A stretch of DNA of 64,000 bases, taken from NCBI GenBank assembly GCA_965153355.1, contig OZ231127.1, positions 76,756,001-76,820,000 of the forward strand, read 5' to 3'. Positions within the stretch are counted from its first letter, which is position 1. Every line of letters begins with the position of its first letter. This stretch comes from Flaccisagitta enflata (Eukaryota > Chaetognatha > Sagittoidea > Aphragmophora). Both the position numbers and the translations under genes were made by a program. Below, piece by piece: positions 1 to 9,707 of this stretch. Under the pieces are notes generated by a model that saw nothing but the letters and a program-made list of their open reading frames with translations, had not been told where the DNA came from and searched no databases.

Positions 1-545
1 TTTGTAAGATCATTGGAGCTTGAAAATGAGATGCCCTTATCATTGACGATTTTTGTACCGAGGTATGTAACCGAGTCAACATAATCAATCTTGCAACCAT
101 TGAGCAAAATTGGACCAAGCTTCTCATGTTCTATGGAACTTTTTGAAAAGGCTAGAATTTTTGATTTGGCTGCGTTGAAGGTGAGATCATATTCCTTGCA
201 ATACTCTGCACAATGCTGAATCATCTTTTGAAGAGCATTTCTCGTGGGTGCAAGAAGACACAGATCGTCTGCAAACAGAATTATGGCAAGAAATATGCCA
301 AATATGAAACATCCGATGTATAGGTTTCTCAATATTGTTGCGACATCATTTATGTAACATCCAAAGAAGTCGGGCAAATTTATCCCGCCTTGCTTTATGC
401 CAAGGGGGACTTTAAAGCTTCTGCTAGTCTCTGCTAGTCCCTGTTTAACTAGGCGGAAATATGCCATAACACACCTGAAGCGATCAAGCAGTTTAAAAAA
501 AGAACAAGAAATAAGGCAATCCTGAGAAAATACTGAAAAAAGCTT
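1..545 (-). pseudogene. LINE reverse transcriptase fragment, cut by window edge
   Basis: On the minus strand this reads as part of a non-LTR retrotransposon reverse transcriptase, the enzyme that copies LINE RNA into DNA at the target site. The frame contains VPLGIKQGG followed by INLPDFF (about 390-430), the catalytic block LFADDLCLLAPTRNALQ (about 210-265), FNAAKSKILAFSK (about 140-180) and SVTYLGTKIVND. Each block aligns with the intact LINE at 6273-8780. The frame stays open from the window edge back to about 540. About 18 residues present in the 6273 copy are missing after KLLDR, and the residues near FSQDCLISC poorly match the expected SKAFDRISH, so the copy looks decayed. There is no ATG in the open stretch, and the 3' part lies outside the window. 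Assignment to the LINE class is firm; the clade is not resolved. Confidence 0.85.
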
Positions 546-1108
546 CAACTTTAAACAAATGAAAGGGGTCTCTCTTTCCACGTCATGTTTAAATAGAAAT
601 TACAAAGCAAGAAAACCTCCGTTGAAGAAAGTAAGCGGAAATGAATGATTATTTCAACCCGACTTCCGTTTTGTTAAAGTTGTCTGGTTTGTATAAGAAT
701 TGAACCGTACCAATATTCTATTTAAGAAATATTCTTAAAAATACTTAATTAGGCTTATTTAAACAATATTTTCTAAAAAAGTGATGTAGAATTTTTGGGT
801 ATCCCCTTGCTACTTCTAATCTTCCTAATTCCCTCTTGATCTAAACGAAAATTACATCAACATTCTTAAAAGGCTCACAAATGAATTTGACGACAGAATT
901 CCTCTCTACGTCTAGGTCTCATTTACTTTTTGCAAATTTTTGTGGTCCATTTTCAAAATTTAAACCCCATAAACTTTGTACACAAATAAGAAATCAAAAT
1001 AGCAGGTCAGAGCCTTCTATTTGACGCTTTTTACGATGCATTTGGTCGTCTCCCATGTTTTGTGTGGCAAGAGGGGCCACGGTGGATTTCACTCATTTCA
1101 CCCACTAG
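546..1108 (+). other. Sequence upstream of the NACHT exon
   Basis: AT-rich sequence with no long frame. Just before 1109 a pyrimidine-rich run ending in CACTAG is a plausible splice acceptor for the exon that follows. A short frame around 865-905 reads RLTNEFDDRIPLYV, which resembles the segment between Walker A and Walker B of NACHT ATPases. It then meets a stop, so it is only a hint of an upstream or decayed exon. No Walker A motif was found. Confidence 0.3.
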
Positions 1109-1156
1109 TGCGAAGCTGGCACAAAGATCAAAGTCTGCGAAAAGTATGCCCCACGG

Positions 1157-3967
1157 ATGATCACAAATGAGCGTGTAATGTTCATTTTTGATGGATACGA
1201 CGAAGCCTCTGATATCACGAGGCAGACCTTGCGACCGATCTTCTTCCCCGGTAGTGAACCAACTAATCTCCGTCCTCCAGACACCAAAGCTGTAATGTTG
1301 CTAATGACACGACCCGATGGACTTGATGCAAGAGTAAAACCCAATTTCACCATTTCTCCTCTGAACATAACTCAGCGCAACAGTTTTATAAGACGGCTTC
1401 TGGAGATTAATGCCACCCAATCAAGTCATATTGAATTGACTGGAAATCAGAAAGATCACATTCAAGATCAAGAGAAGCGTTTGCAATATCTATGCGACCA
1501 AAATCCAGCCTTTTCCTCTCTGGCAAGTATCCCCTTCTTCCTTGTTGCCTTGTGCACTCTCTTCATGAATGATAGCCTCATTGAGGACATAACAGATAGC
1601 ATGAATTTGCTTCTTACATTGCTTGGCTTTTCGATGAAAACGCTTTTAGTAAAGTATGAGAATGAGTCTAAAACACCGCCACTTCTTACGCATGTTAAGA
1701 GAAAGCTAAATAAAGAAAAAAGGAGCATAATGGAAGCAGGATCACTCGATCTTTTACGCAAGACAGGTATGGAGAAATTTGTGTTAGCTCTTGGATATGC
1801 CATTCATCAGCTCAATTCATTTAAGTTGTCTGGAAGTAACGATTTAGATTCTGGAGAGCTCATCGATCATATGGAAAAATATCTTGAACAAGACTTTGAA
1901 AAACAGCCAGATATTTTCAATCGTCAAGCCATTGATTTGTTCCTTAAATTACGATGGTTTGCAAAAAAAGCCAAACGTAAAACCAATAGTCCTGATGGCT
2001 TTGACGAGGTGATTCGCTTCAACCACCGGAATTTACGAGATGTTCTCGTTGCTTATTTTCTAGCAAGAGGAAATCTGGAAAAAGTTGAAATGCATGTTTT
2101 CGTTCATGTCACGTACAACGACATCATCACGTTCAGAGGTTTTTTAGCCTGCTTGTATTCTTTTAATACAGATACTCGATATTCGATGTTCAACTTCAAT
2201 ACCGAAGAGAATACCAAGCGAATCGATTTTGTGTTGTTCAAGCTCCTTCAGATTCAAGAATACCACAATAGTCAGCATGTGTATGATGCTTTCATCCTTG
2301 CCCGCTTTTTTGGAGACCTTTGCTGCGTTTATCGAGACTGGAAAGAGCGGAAAAAAAATCGGCCTAATTTGGAGCCGTTTTTGAGGTGGCTTCTCCAGCA
2401 TTTGGGAATGCTCACAGAAGAAGAATCTGCAGCTGCTTTTACGATACTCGTAGCTCATATTGATCAAGACGTTACACAGTGTAAAAGCTGCGATGTGAAA
2501 AAGAGACTCATAGGCCAATATCGATACTACAGTCAAAGTGGAATCAACAGCAAACATCATTACTTTGTTAGTTCAAAGCGTCAAGCGTCGAACCTATTGA
2601 TTAGATTGAATGAATGGCGCAGCTATAGAAAGATTTCAAAAAACAATGCTGCCAAATTACTTCAATCTTGGCCCAACGAGCCTTCGAAATTGCTTGCCGG
2701 ATTTTTTAGGCAAGATTGGCCTACCGAAGTCTTAGTCCTCTGCCCATCTCCAGAAAGTCTGGCAGTGTCGAGCACCCACTTGACCTCATTATCAAATATG
2801 ATTTTTTTGGAAAACCTTCAATTCAGTAACGACGAAGCTAACATAACCCATGATGTATTATCAAAAGACATCCCGAAAATGTACTATGCATCCGGTTCTG
2901 TTGACCTGGACGGCGGGGGTAATTTCCAGTTTGGAAATTTTGATATATTCTACACTCGCTTGCCAAAGCACTTGACAGATATCGCCCGCGTATCTGAACT
3001 CACTGAAGAGGGAAGACATTTTGTCGAATCTTACTTTGATGTTAAGAGCAATCAAGCTGAAACTTCTCAAAAAGCCTTGGTTGAATTCGTGCAGGAGGAT
3101 GAAAAAAGACAAACCTCCACAGTGCAAGACAGGCCAATAATATGTTTACAGTCTTGGTTTGGTACAACACAGTTTGATGAAATAGCAAATGAGTTAACAA
3201 CACAGGTCGAATGCTATCCAGCAAAATTAGACGAGCAAACACGGACGCTCAAAAATGTATTGACTCTATCACGAAGCATGCAAAGGGGAGAAAAAGAAGA
3301 AATAGAAGCAGGAGAAAAAAGATTGCCCAGTAGGCCAATAAGGCGCGACGCGTGGATCGTCGGACCAAAAAAGAAGAAGAAGACGCAGGAGAAAAGGAAC
3401 GAGGTATCAAAAGAGAAGAAAGTAATTAAGTGTGAGGATTACGGGGTGGAACTCGTCAAGGATAGAATGAGACATTTGTTAAGATGGGAGGAAAGCAAAG
3501 GAAACAAATGGAGAGAGGAGGAGGTGACAAGGAATCAAGTAAAGGAAGAAGAGGTGGTTTTCAAATGCGAAGTTTGCGGCAAGACATGCAGGTCAAAGGG
3601 AAGGCTGGTAAATCACCGACGTCGAATTCATGAGGTGTCAGGGCAGAAGAAGAAATTCAGATGCCAAAAATGCGAGCTGGAATTCGACTCAGAGGCAAGT
3701 TTGAAAAACCACCTAAAAGTCTGCGGAGGGGCAAAGGCATCAGCACCAGGAAGAAGAAGATGTATTTGCGGCAAGGAATTTAGCGAGGGCTATTTCCGCA
3801 GACACCGAAACAGATGCGCCACATGGGCGGCGTCACAATCAGAAGAGCCGCCGGCTCCGGCTCGGCAGCGGCCGCGCGTGACGTGCACATGCGGCGCCAC
3901 GGTCTTGAAGACAAACCACGCAAGACACATAAAAGAAGCTTGTCCGAGCAGGGAGGCTTGTCCCTAA
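1157..3967 (+). CDS. NACHT-domain (NLR-like) protein with C-terminal C2H2 zinc fingers, 3' exon
   Basis: The 936-residue frame starts at the first ATG, but the frame is open upstream to a TAG at about 1107 that overlaps a likely splice acceptor. The true exon therefore probably begins near 1109, and the N terminus with the P-loop is missing. Residues 7-16 (VMFIFDGYDE) are a NACHT Walker B motif. Residues 46-55 (VMLLMTRPDG) fit the sensor 1 strand, and the stretch ending IPFFLVALCTLF fits the winged-helix part. Helical sequence without recognisable repeats follows to about residue 640. NACHT proteins are ATP-dependent switches of innate immunity and cell death. The C-terminal third is different: it is lysine/glutamate-rich with RRDAWIVG, then four C2H2-type fingers at about 801-825, 834-857, 866-888 and 908-930, ending in repeated EACP. 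Such finger clusters also occur in retrotransposon proteins, so this may be a gene-retroelement fusion. No repeat domain such as LRR or WD40 is visible. NACHT call good; fusion status uncertain. Confidence 0.75.
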   Translation: MITNERVMFIFDGYDEASDITRQTLRPIFFPGSEPTNLRPPDTKAVMLLMTRPDGLDARVKPNFTISPLNITQRNSFIRRLLEINATQSSHIELTGNQKDHIQDQEKRLQYLCDQNPAFSSLASIPFFLVALCTLFMNDSLIEDITDSMNLLLTLLGFSMKTLLVKYENESKTPPLLTHVKRKLNKEKRSIMEAGSLDLLRKTGMEKFVLALGYAIHQLNSFKLSGSNDLDSGELIDHMEKYLEQDFEKQPDIFNRQAIDLFLKLRWFAKKAKRKTNSPDGFDEVIRFNHRNLRDVLVAYFLARGNLEKVEMHVFVHVTYNDIITFRGFLACLYSFNTDTRYSMFNFNTEENTKRIDFVLFKLLQIQEYHNSQHVYDAFILARFFGDLCCVYRDWKERKKNRPNLEPFLRWLLQHLGMLTEEESAAAFTILVAHIDQDVTQCKSCDVKKRLIGQYRYYSQSGINSKHHYFVSSKRQASNLLIRLNEWRSYRKISKNNAAKLLQSWPNEPSKLLAGFFRQDWPTEVLVLCPSPESLAVSSTHLTSLSNMIFLENLQFSNDEANITHDVLSKDIPKMYYASGSVDLDGGGNFQFGNFDIFYTRLPKHLTDIARVSELTEEGRHFVESYFDVKSNQAETSQKALVEFVQEDEKRQTSTVQDRPIICLQSWFGTTQFDEIANELTTQVECYPAKLDEQTRTLKNVLTLSRSMQRGEKEEIEAGEKRLPSRPIRRDAWIVGPKKKKKTQEKRNEVSKEKKVIKCEDYGVELVKDRMRHLLRWEESKGNKWREEEVTRNQVKEEEVVFKCEVCGKTCRSKGRLVNHRRRIHEVSGQKKKFRCQKCELEFDSEASLKNHLKVCGGAKASAPGRRRCICGKEFSEGYFRRHRNRCATWAASQSEEPPAPARQRPRVTCTCGATVLKTNHARHIKEACPSREACP

Positions 3968-4122
3968 CGGGGACGGAACGCCTTTCTTGGATCTTGGCAG
4001 GGATGGTTATCAATGGCCAATATTGCTCTTGCTGGTAAGTTGCCTCACAATGCAATAAGTCCAATGACAATTGTCTATTCCACTTGAGATTAACTGTGAT
4101 GGTAGTAATTTATTTTCTCATT

Positions 4123-4313
4123 AGTTATGGACACGCAACTCTAAAAGAGACTTTGTCCGTTGGTCCGTAGGTCCGTCCATTAGCGGGTGAGCACAAATCG
4201 AAAAGTGGAAAAACGAGCGCTTTAGATGGGTGTGTGTGGTTGGAAAGTATGATAAGAATTGGATGCCCCTGCCCCCCGTCCGCAACGATATTGTGACCCC
4301 GAGTCACTTGTTT
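4123..4313 (-). mobile_element. Hairpin element, subfamily B' (CGCAACT hairpin, GTGACGCGG start)
   Basis: Hairpin-first on the plus strand: a worn AGTT...CGCAACT stem, then CTCTAAAAGAG, GTCCGT repeats, GAAAAGTGG, CCCCTGCCCCCCGTCCGC, AACGATATTGTGACCCC and the shared end CACTTGTTT. It is the first of at least ten copies of this subfamily here. It does not encode a protein. Confidence 0.75.
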
Positions 4314-4554
4314 CATCCTTCTTTCCCTCGCAGATGAGGCGCAGAAACGACGAAGTGGCCCGGACTGACTGATTCAAATAGGCACTACAACATTTGTCGT
4401 CTTTACAGCAGAGCGCAACCTCCTCGATAACTCCTTGAAAATGAACATTTTTGTGAAATACCTTAGGTTTTCCAGCATTCAACAATACACGTTTCGGCGA
4501 GATCGAATCTTAGCACTCACATGAATTTGTATGTGTTCATGTGCGAATGTTGAT

Positions 4555-4652
4555 CAATATTTCATTATCAACGTTCCATTATCAACATTTCATTATCAAT
4601 ATTTCATTATCAACGTTCCATTATCAACATTTCATTATCAACGTTCCAGTGC
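4555..4652 (+). repeat. 15-bp minisatellite TTCATTATCAACGTT
   Basis: About six head-to-tail copies of a 15- to 16-bp unit alternating TTCATTATCAACGTT and TTCCATTATCAACAT. No coding value is evident. Confidence 0.8.
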
Positions 4653-4840
4653 CAGTTGGCCCATCCGCCCGCGCCTAATATTATGCCCAGCCATGTCACT
4701 TCTCGTTCTCTCATGCTTATCTATCTATTTATTGCAGCATCTCTTTATTCATTTTTTTTTTTTTTTTTGGCAAAATATGCCTCTTTTGATATACATGAAG
4801 TAAGTGCAATATTCCGCATGAGCTATGTTTTTGTGTTGCA

Positions 4841-5034
4841 TTTTTAGTCGCGTGTACGCGACTCTACAACCCGCTTTGTCCGTCGGTCGGTCGGTCGGTC
4901 CGTCCGTCACACTTTAATTTTTTTATGATTTTGTTTCTTTGACCTCAATGCTCCTGCCCAAATGATCTGGTGACCTCAAATATGGCCCCTGCCCACCCGC
5001 ACGCGACTTCGGAAGCCGTGTATCCGGCCTTGTT
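4841..5034 (-). mobile_element. Hairpin element, subfamily A (CGCGACT hairpin)
   Basis: The plus strand shows TTTTTAGTCGCG-TGTA-CGCGACT, then CTACAACCCGCTTTGTCC, repeated GGTC/GTCC units, CACACTTTA, TTTGACCTCA, GCTCCTGCCC, GGCCCCTGCCCACCCGC and the terminal phrase TATCCGGCCTTGTT. Nearly full length; the best partner is the copy at 22641-22836. Confidence 0.85.
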
Positions 5035-5084
5035 AGATTTACATCACCGTGCAATTTACAGTTAGTAAGTGTTTCATTTATTTC

Positions 5085-5089
<5 letters not shown>

Positions 5090-5157
<68 letters not shown>

Positions 5158-5158
5158 T

Positions 5159-5206
<48 letters not shown>
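5090..5206 (+). repeat. (CT)n microsatellite
   Basis: About 110 bp of CT dinucleotides broken by two TTTCT steps, directly downstream of the hairpin element at 4841-5034. The open frames across it are repeat translations only. Confidence 0.95.
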
Positions 5207-5208
<2 letters not shown>

Positions 5209-5593
5209 ATTTTCCATCCGAACATTACCGACGGACCAAAATACCGATGTAAGGCGTTTTATAGGGTTGCGAAAAAAGAAACTGGCAATTTTGAATTATG
5301 GACCGATTGTCAATGAGTCGTACAGAGTATAATAGTTTGACCTCATAGTCACTGGCATAAAATGGCAGTTATTTCAAAATTTAGTGGAGGTGTAAGAAAT
5401 GGAAGATGCACGCATAGAACATTAACCTACGTCCAAGTGAACAATGATTCAGTCTTTTGGTTTAGTGACCATGATTTGTCGACTTTCCTTACCAAAGAAC
5501 AGACACGAACAAACAGGCATACAAAAGTGATAGAAACAGCTATGAAGGAAATCCACCGGCGCTCGAAGGCTCAAATCAAATAAAGAAATAATA

Positions 5594-5997
5594 CCACTTG
5601 GATCGAAAAAAAGACGCACCTACTTATTAATTAATAAAAAAGATTTAAAAATGATTTTAACTATTTCCAATTATCACTTTTAAAGATTTAAAAAAATCTT
5701 TCAATCTAGACCAATCCCAGGTCTGCATCTTAGATGGTTTCGAAGCTAGAGCTCTGAAAAGAGAAGAACTGATTTGCTAAAATATAATTTCACATATTGA
5801 ATGCAAAACTGAATTGGGCAATGTTTCTACTCAAATTAATGCCATTTCTAAACAAAAAAAAATAGGAATGCCAGATTGATGCCAAAAAAAGTACTTTCAA
5901 AGGGGTTTTTAAATTGTCTAAGATTTTGATTAGTTTTTCTAGGATTGAGAGGTAAAATTAGCTATCTAAAAGTGCGTCTTTTTTTTTAGGCGTGGTG
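5594..5997. mobile_element. Probable TA-flanked inverted-repeat element (MITE)
   Basis: The left end CCACTTGGATCG-A7-GACGCAC and the right end read in reverse CACCACGCCT-A9-GACGCAC form an imperfect terminal inverted repeat of about 28 bp, with TA on both outer sides. The 404-bp interior is AT-rich and non-coding. The TA target suggests Tc1/mariner-type mobilisation. The arms differ by small indels, so confidence is moderate. Confidence 0.5.
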
Positions 5998-6094
5998 TAT
6001 ACAATTCTTGAATAACTTGTTCATCTAGCTTCCTCAAGCTCATTAGTTTTAAAGATCTTCAGTCAGATCCGATTGAATATTTGAGAGGTATCAG

Positions 6095-6142
6095 TTTTTG
6101 CTAGGCAATTCTCTAAAAGGGTGTGTCTGTCCGTCCATCCAA
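6095..6142 (-). mobile_element. Decayed hairpin-element tail at the LINE 3' end
   Basis: Read on the minus strand, this is ATGGACGGACAGAC, CCCTTTTAGAG, a degenerate stem and AAAAA. That is the same order as the 3' ends of hairpin elements (GGAC repeats, CCTCTTATAGAG, stem-loop, AAAAA). It directly follows the 3' untranslated part of the LINE at 6273-8780 in the same orientation. Confidence 0.5.
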
Positions 6143-6272
6143 TGGAAAGTGTTTTACGCATAATGAGGTTTATTATATTCGTCAACACGAAGTGACAGAG
6201 GCATACAACATACGGTTTCAATCACAGTTTAAATTAAGGAGAAAAAAAAAAGAAAGTAACACATAAATAAAA
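6143..6272 (-). other. 3' untranslated region of LINE 1
   Basis: Downstream of the LINE stop codon on the minus strand, this 130-bp AT-rich tract contains GACGAATATAATAAACC with an AATAAA polyadenylation-type signal at about 6167-6173. The same GACGAA...AATAAA context recurs at 37530-37545. Confidence 0.6.
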
Positions 6273-8780
6273 TTACAAATCAACCGAAACAAAGGCATGC
6301 AGCCGAGAGATGGTTTTGTTGCCATGATTTGAAAGAGAAAGAGTGAATTTTTGTCTGGCTTTGTCAAACATTTCACTAAGGGCTGGATATCCAAAACCTT
6401 CTCTCAAACTACGGACACTTTCCCACCTTTGAAACGTAAAAATCTTTCGAATTGCATCGTTTAGTGCAGTGTTGCAATCTGACATTTGTCTACCAGTATA
6501 ATCCTTAATTGCTGAGGCATACGTGAAACAAGGAACACAATGAGAGTATAGAAGACACATCTGAATACATTCATCGGGTTCAAAAAGTTGGTTCAAGACA
6601 GAATTTGCCGATCTGTAAAATGAACGTAGGTCACCTTCATGAGAAAACGCAATAGAGGGATTACTGATGATATTTGTACCAAGGTACTTAATCTTTTCAA
6701 CAAATTCGATTTCGCCACCGCCAATTGTAAGTGGTTCAATAATACTCATATTTACTTTTGCTTTTGAAAATACCATCACTTTTGACTTTTTTGCATTAAA
6801 AGACAGACAGTACTTATCACAGTAGTTTGAACATTCATCAATCATGCGTTGTAAAGCCGACCGCGTTGGCGCAAGAAGGACTATGTCATCCGCAAAAAAT
6901 AAGGAGGCTAAAAATAAATTACCAATGTGGCAACCAAGTTTTTTTTCGCGTAAAAGCTGAGTCAAGCCATCAAAATAGCAGGCAAAAAAATCCGGAGAAT
7001 TAATTCCCCCTTGTTTTATGCCAAGGGGAACGGGAAAAGTCTTACTAAGTTCAGATCCCCATTTAACAATGGAGTACATGTTACTGTACCAAAAAATTAG
7101 GCAAAGCATTATACATAATGGTACTTTTCTATCGATAAGTTTGGAAAACAGACCATGATGGGAAATTCTATCAAAGGCCTTACTACAGTCAAGAAAGGCA
7201 ACATACACGCGCGAGTTGTGGTTTAGAAAATGTTCAACAGTTGATTTAAGGCAGTATATAGCGTGAGAGGTGCTGGTTTTACGCTTAAAGCCAAATTGTA
7301 AGTCATCGGTTTGTAAGAGATCAGCAGTTTTTAGTTGAATAGCAAATTCAAAAAGTTTGGAGGGGAGACTACTAAGTGTTATTCCACGATAGTTAGTCGT
7401 CGCAGAAACATCACCCTCATTATCCTTGATAATAGGTGAAATCGTACCTTTTAAAAAACTCGTGGGAACCGACCCATGCTGCAGCATGCCATTGAATAAT
7501 ATCTGAAAATGTTGAAGTAAGCGGGGACCTCCATGTAAAAAGTGTTGGGGCTTAACAATTCCGGCAGTGGCCTTGCCAATCTTTATCTTAGAGGCCAGTT
7601 CAATCATGTCAGACCAAGTTAAGTACGACGACATAATATCATCATTAATATGGTTAACAAAATATTCCGCAAAAGAATTATTGAAATCATTCTTGAGAAA
7701 TTCGTGCTCATTGGTATCAGATCCACCATAAACAGATTCAAAGTAATTAGCGAATACATTTGCAATATTTTTTTCATCCGTTTCACCTTCAATACGGGAG
7801 ACTAAAGAATGGCCAACTCTATTTAACGAGTTCCACTTCTTCCAAAAAGATTGATTATCGCGATTCAAAAGATCAGAATAAATTTCTTCAGTTTGCTTCC
7901 TTTTATCAGCCATCTTTTCTTTGCGTAAAGCTATCTTATAACGATAATGGCAGCTTTTTTTACATTGAAAAATGGGACCGTCAGATGGTTTGCCGCAGCT
8001 TTTCCAAAAATCCATACATTCAATAGAGGCACGTTTTAGTTCAGACAGTTCGTCCGACCAAAAAGAACGGTGAATACTCGGATTTGTTTTTGGTAAAAAA
8101 GATTCCGCATTCATAATTGCATTAACAATGTCATTGTAGTAATTCTCGATATGAACTTTATGACAATCTTCTAAACATATCCGACTACCATGAAAAACAG
8201 CAAAAGAGGGAATGTCTATTGTATTAAGATTCTGCGTCAGTTTCAGTTCAAAAAGATCAAGATCATGTTGGGACAATTTTCCCCAATTAATGAAAGGTTC
8301 TTTTTTCGGTACACGAGGTTCATTCATGGCAATAGTTGTACTGAGCGTCAATTCAACTGGGAGATGGTCAGAAACATTATTACCGTAGTTAGATATTCGT
8401 ATATTCGATACCATAGAACGTAATTCTTCACTAAGAAGAATTCCATCAATCAATGTATAAGAATTTGTTTTTTTATCAAAACGTGTAAATGAAGATCCGT
8501 AATCAAAGTTTTGAACTAAATCAAATGCGGAAAGAAGTCTATGTTTTACCATCAGATCATGAATCAGTTTAGTGTAACAGTGAGTTGGATCGTATATATT
8601 ACAATTCAGATCTGCTAGAAACATGAACTTGCAATCAGTATTTTGGGACATGATATTGTCGATGAAACCAACTGTATCTCTATAAAGGTTCAAATTTGTA
8701 CTAATGTCGCGTGAATTAAAAAACGGCAAATATGCATTGATTAGTAGTATTTTGTAATGAAGGATGTAAATCAAGCGCAA
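6273..8780 (-). CDS. LINE ORF2: endonuclease remnant plus intact reverse transcriptase
   Basis: An uninterrupted frame of about 835 codons from a non-LTR retrotransposon. In order: the C-terminal half of an apurinic-type endonuclease (LLINAYLP, FLADLN, catalytic SDHLPVEL at about 140-150), a linker with FWSDELSELKRAS, and a reverse transcriptase with NYRGITLSSLPSK (about 463), AFLDCSKAFDRISH (about 533), PLGIKQGGINSPDFF (about 585) and the catalytic FFADDIVLLAPT (about 630). A C-terminal domain follows with CFTYASAIKDYTG and SVRSLREGFGYP. The endonuclease lacks its first motif (QExxL) and there is no ATG at the start (the frame opens after TAA with TTG), so the copy is 5'-truncated, as usual for LINEs. 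The catalytic FADD is intact and no frameshift is seen, implying a fairly young insertion. Clade not resolved (Jockey/CR1/I-like). Confidence 0.92.
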   Translation of the reverse strand: MRLIYILHYKILLINAYLPFFNSRDISTNLNLYRDTVGFIDNIMSQNTDCKFMFLADLNCNIYDPTHCYTKLIHDLMVKHRLLSAFDLVQNFDYGSSFTRFDKKTNSYTLIDGILLSEELRSMVSNIRISNYGNNVSDHLPVELTLSTTIAMNEPRVPKKEPFINWGKLSQHDLDLFELKLTQNLNTIDIPSFAVFHGSRICLEDCHKVHIENYYNDIVNAIMNAESFLPKTNPSIHRSFWSDELSELKRASIECMDFWKSCGKPSDGPIFQCKKSCHYRYKIALRKEKMADKRKQTEEIYSDLLNRDNQSFWKKWNSLNRVGHSLVSRIEGETDEKNIANVFANYFESVYGGSDTNEHEFLKNDFNNSFAEYFVNHINDDIMSSYLTWSDMIELASKIKIGKATAGIVKPQHFLHGGPRLLQHFQILFNGMLQHGSVPTSFLKGTISPIIKDNEGDVSATTNYRGITLSSLPSKLFEFAIQLKTADLLQTDDLQFGFKRKTSTSHAIYCLKSTVEHFLNHNSRVYVAFLDCSKAFDRISHHGLFSKLIDRKVPLCIMLCLIFWYSNMYSIVKWGSELSKTFPVPLGIKQGGINSPDFFACYFDGLTQLLREKKLGCHIGNLFLASLFFADDIVLLAPTRSALQRMIDECSNYCDKYCLSFNAKKSKVMVFSKAKVNMSIIEPLTIGGGEIEFVEKIKYLGTNIISNPSIAFSHEGDLRSFYRSANSVLNQLFEPDECIQMCLLYSHCVPCFTYASAIKDYTGRQMSDCNTALNDAIRKIFTFQRWESVRSLREGFGYPALSEMFDKARQKFTLSLSNHGNKTISRLHAFVSVDL

Positions 8781-8945
8781 ACGATGAGTTGATAGAGTTG
8801 ATTAATTGGACTCAATTACAAAAGTGGGTGGGTTTCCATGGCCTCCAATACCTCATTAAGCTGATTTATTCATTGATTTATTTAAGTCAATCTAGTCAAC
8901 TAGATCATTTTATCCATTTCTTATATTTCTCCCTATTCAGTCATG
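8781..8945. other. Unassigned sequence 5' of LINE 1
   Basis: Non-repetitive AT-rich sequence. A stop codon closes the LINE frame just upstream of 8780. No feature recognised. Confidence 0.4.
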
Positions 8946-9021
8946 TTGATTAAAAAGATACAATAAGGAGTCAGGTCAATTCAGTTTTTCATGTCTCGCA
9001 CGCGACTTATAGGTGTTGGCC
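8946..9021 (-). mobile_element. Terminal piece of a hairpin element
   Basis: The plus strand reads AAAAGATACAATAAGG, AGTCAGGTCAATTCAG, GCACGCGACTTATAGGTG and TTGGCC. The same about 70-bp sequence forms the end of the element at 53697-54714, so this is a truncated copy. The element 9024-9628 is inserted at its very end. Confidence 0.7.
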
Positions 9022-9023
9022 TA

Positions 9024-9628
9024 CTATCTAGAACAAAAGTATGTCGGCAAGATAAGAATCAGCTTGCATATCCATTAAATCATTAGGAAAACATCAATGA
9101 AACACATGTGATACTTTCTTTGAGTCTTGTGGACATCAAAACATTTCATCAATTGCATTGATATGCTTTTTAGATGTATTCTGATGTAGAATGACAGGAT
9201 CTCCTCTCATAACTTGAAAGCAGATTTTTTTTAAGCCCATGCTCAATGGCGTGTGCTCCTTTCTCTGTTGCTGCCTCCAAAACACTATCTAACATGACAT
9301 GACACCGGGTTAAGAGGGCGTAAGGACGTGACATGATTACCCTTTGGCATCACATGAGCAGCAAAAATTTCCTAAAATAGCTGAAAAATATTGTTTAGTC
9401 AAGTAACTGACAGGAAATAAGATGCAATTTTTCTGCTATTTTGCTTTTTGAGTAGAAATCTTGTTTTACTTGTCATTTCTAGACAAATTGAGATAGAAGA
9501 ACGCGGTTGGTGGCGTTAGCTCAGAAATTCGATGTAGTTTTAGAATCTGACCAATTCTTATATGAATTTCTTGTTTTAAGCAGAGATATGGTCCATAATG
9601 CTTGCCGACAAACATATGTTCTAGATAG
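9024..9628. mobile_element. 605-bp TA-flanked inverted-repeat element (CTATCTAG family)
   Basis: The left end CTATCTAGAACAAAAGTATG then TCGGCAAG is matched by the inverted right end CTATCTAGAACATATGTTTG then TCGGCAAG, about 28 bp with three mismatches. TA lies on each outer side (9022-9023 and 9629-9630). The interior has no long frame, so it is non-autonomous. The TA duplication suggests a Tc1/mariner-like transposase acting in trans. Its ends resemble those of the element at 45945-46568. Confidence 0.85.
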
Positions 9629-9707
9629 TAGTTAAGCAAATTGTCATTCAGGGTTAGGGGCGGGGCACGGCGCAATGCGATTGTTTAATAGTGCCACGTG
9701 CCATGGC

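Noticed and set aside
4841-5034. Helitron for the hairpin elements
   Set aside because: A 3' hairpin followed by CTAA recalls Helitrons, but the start is ACAAG rather than TC, the stem abuts the end instead of lying about 10 bp inside, and no Rep/helicase is present.
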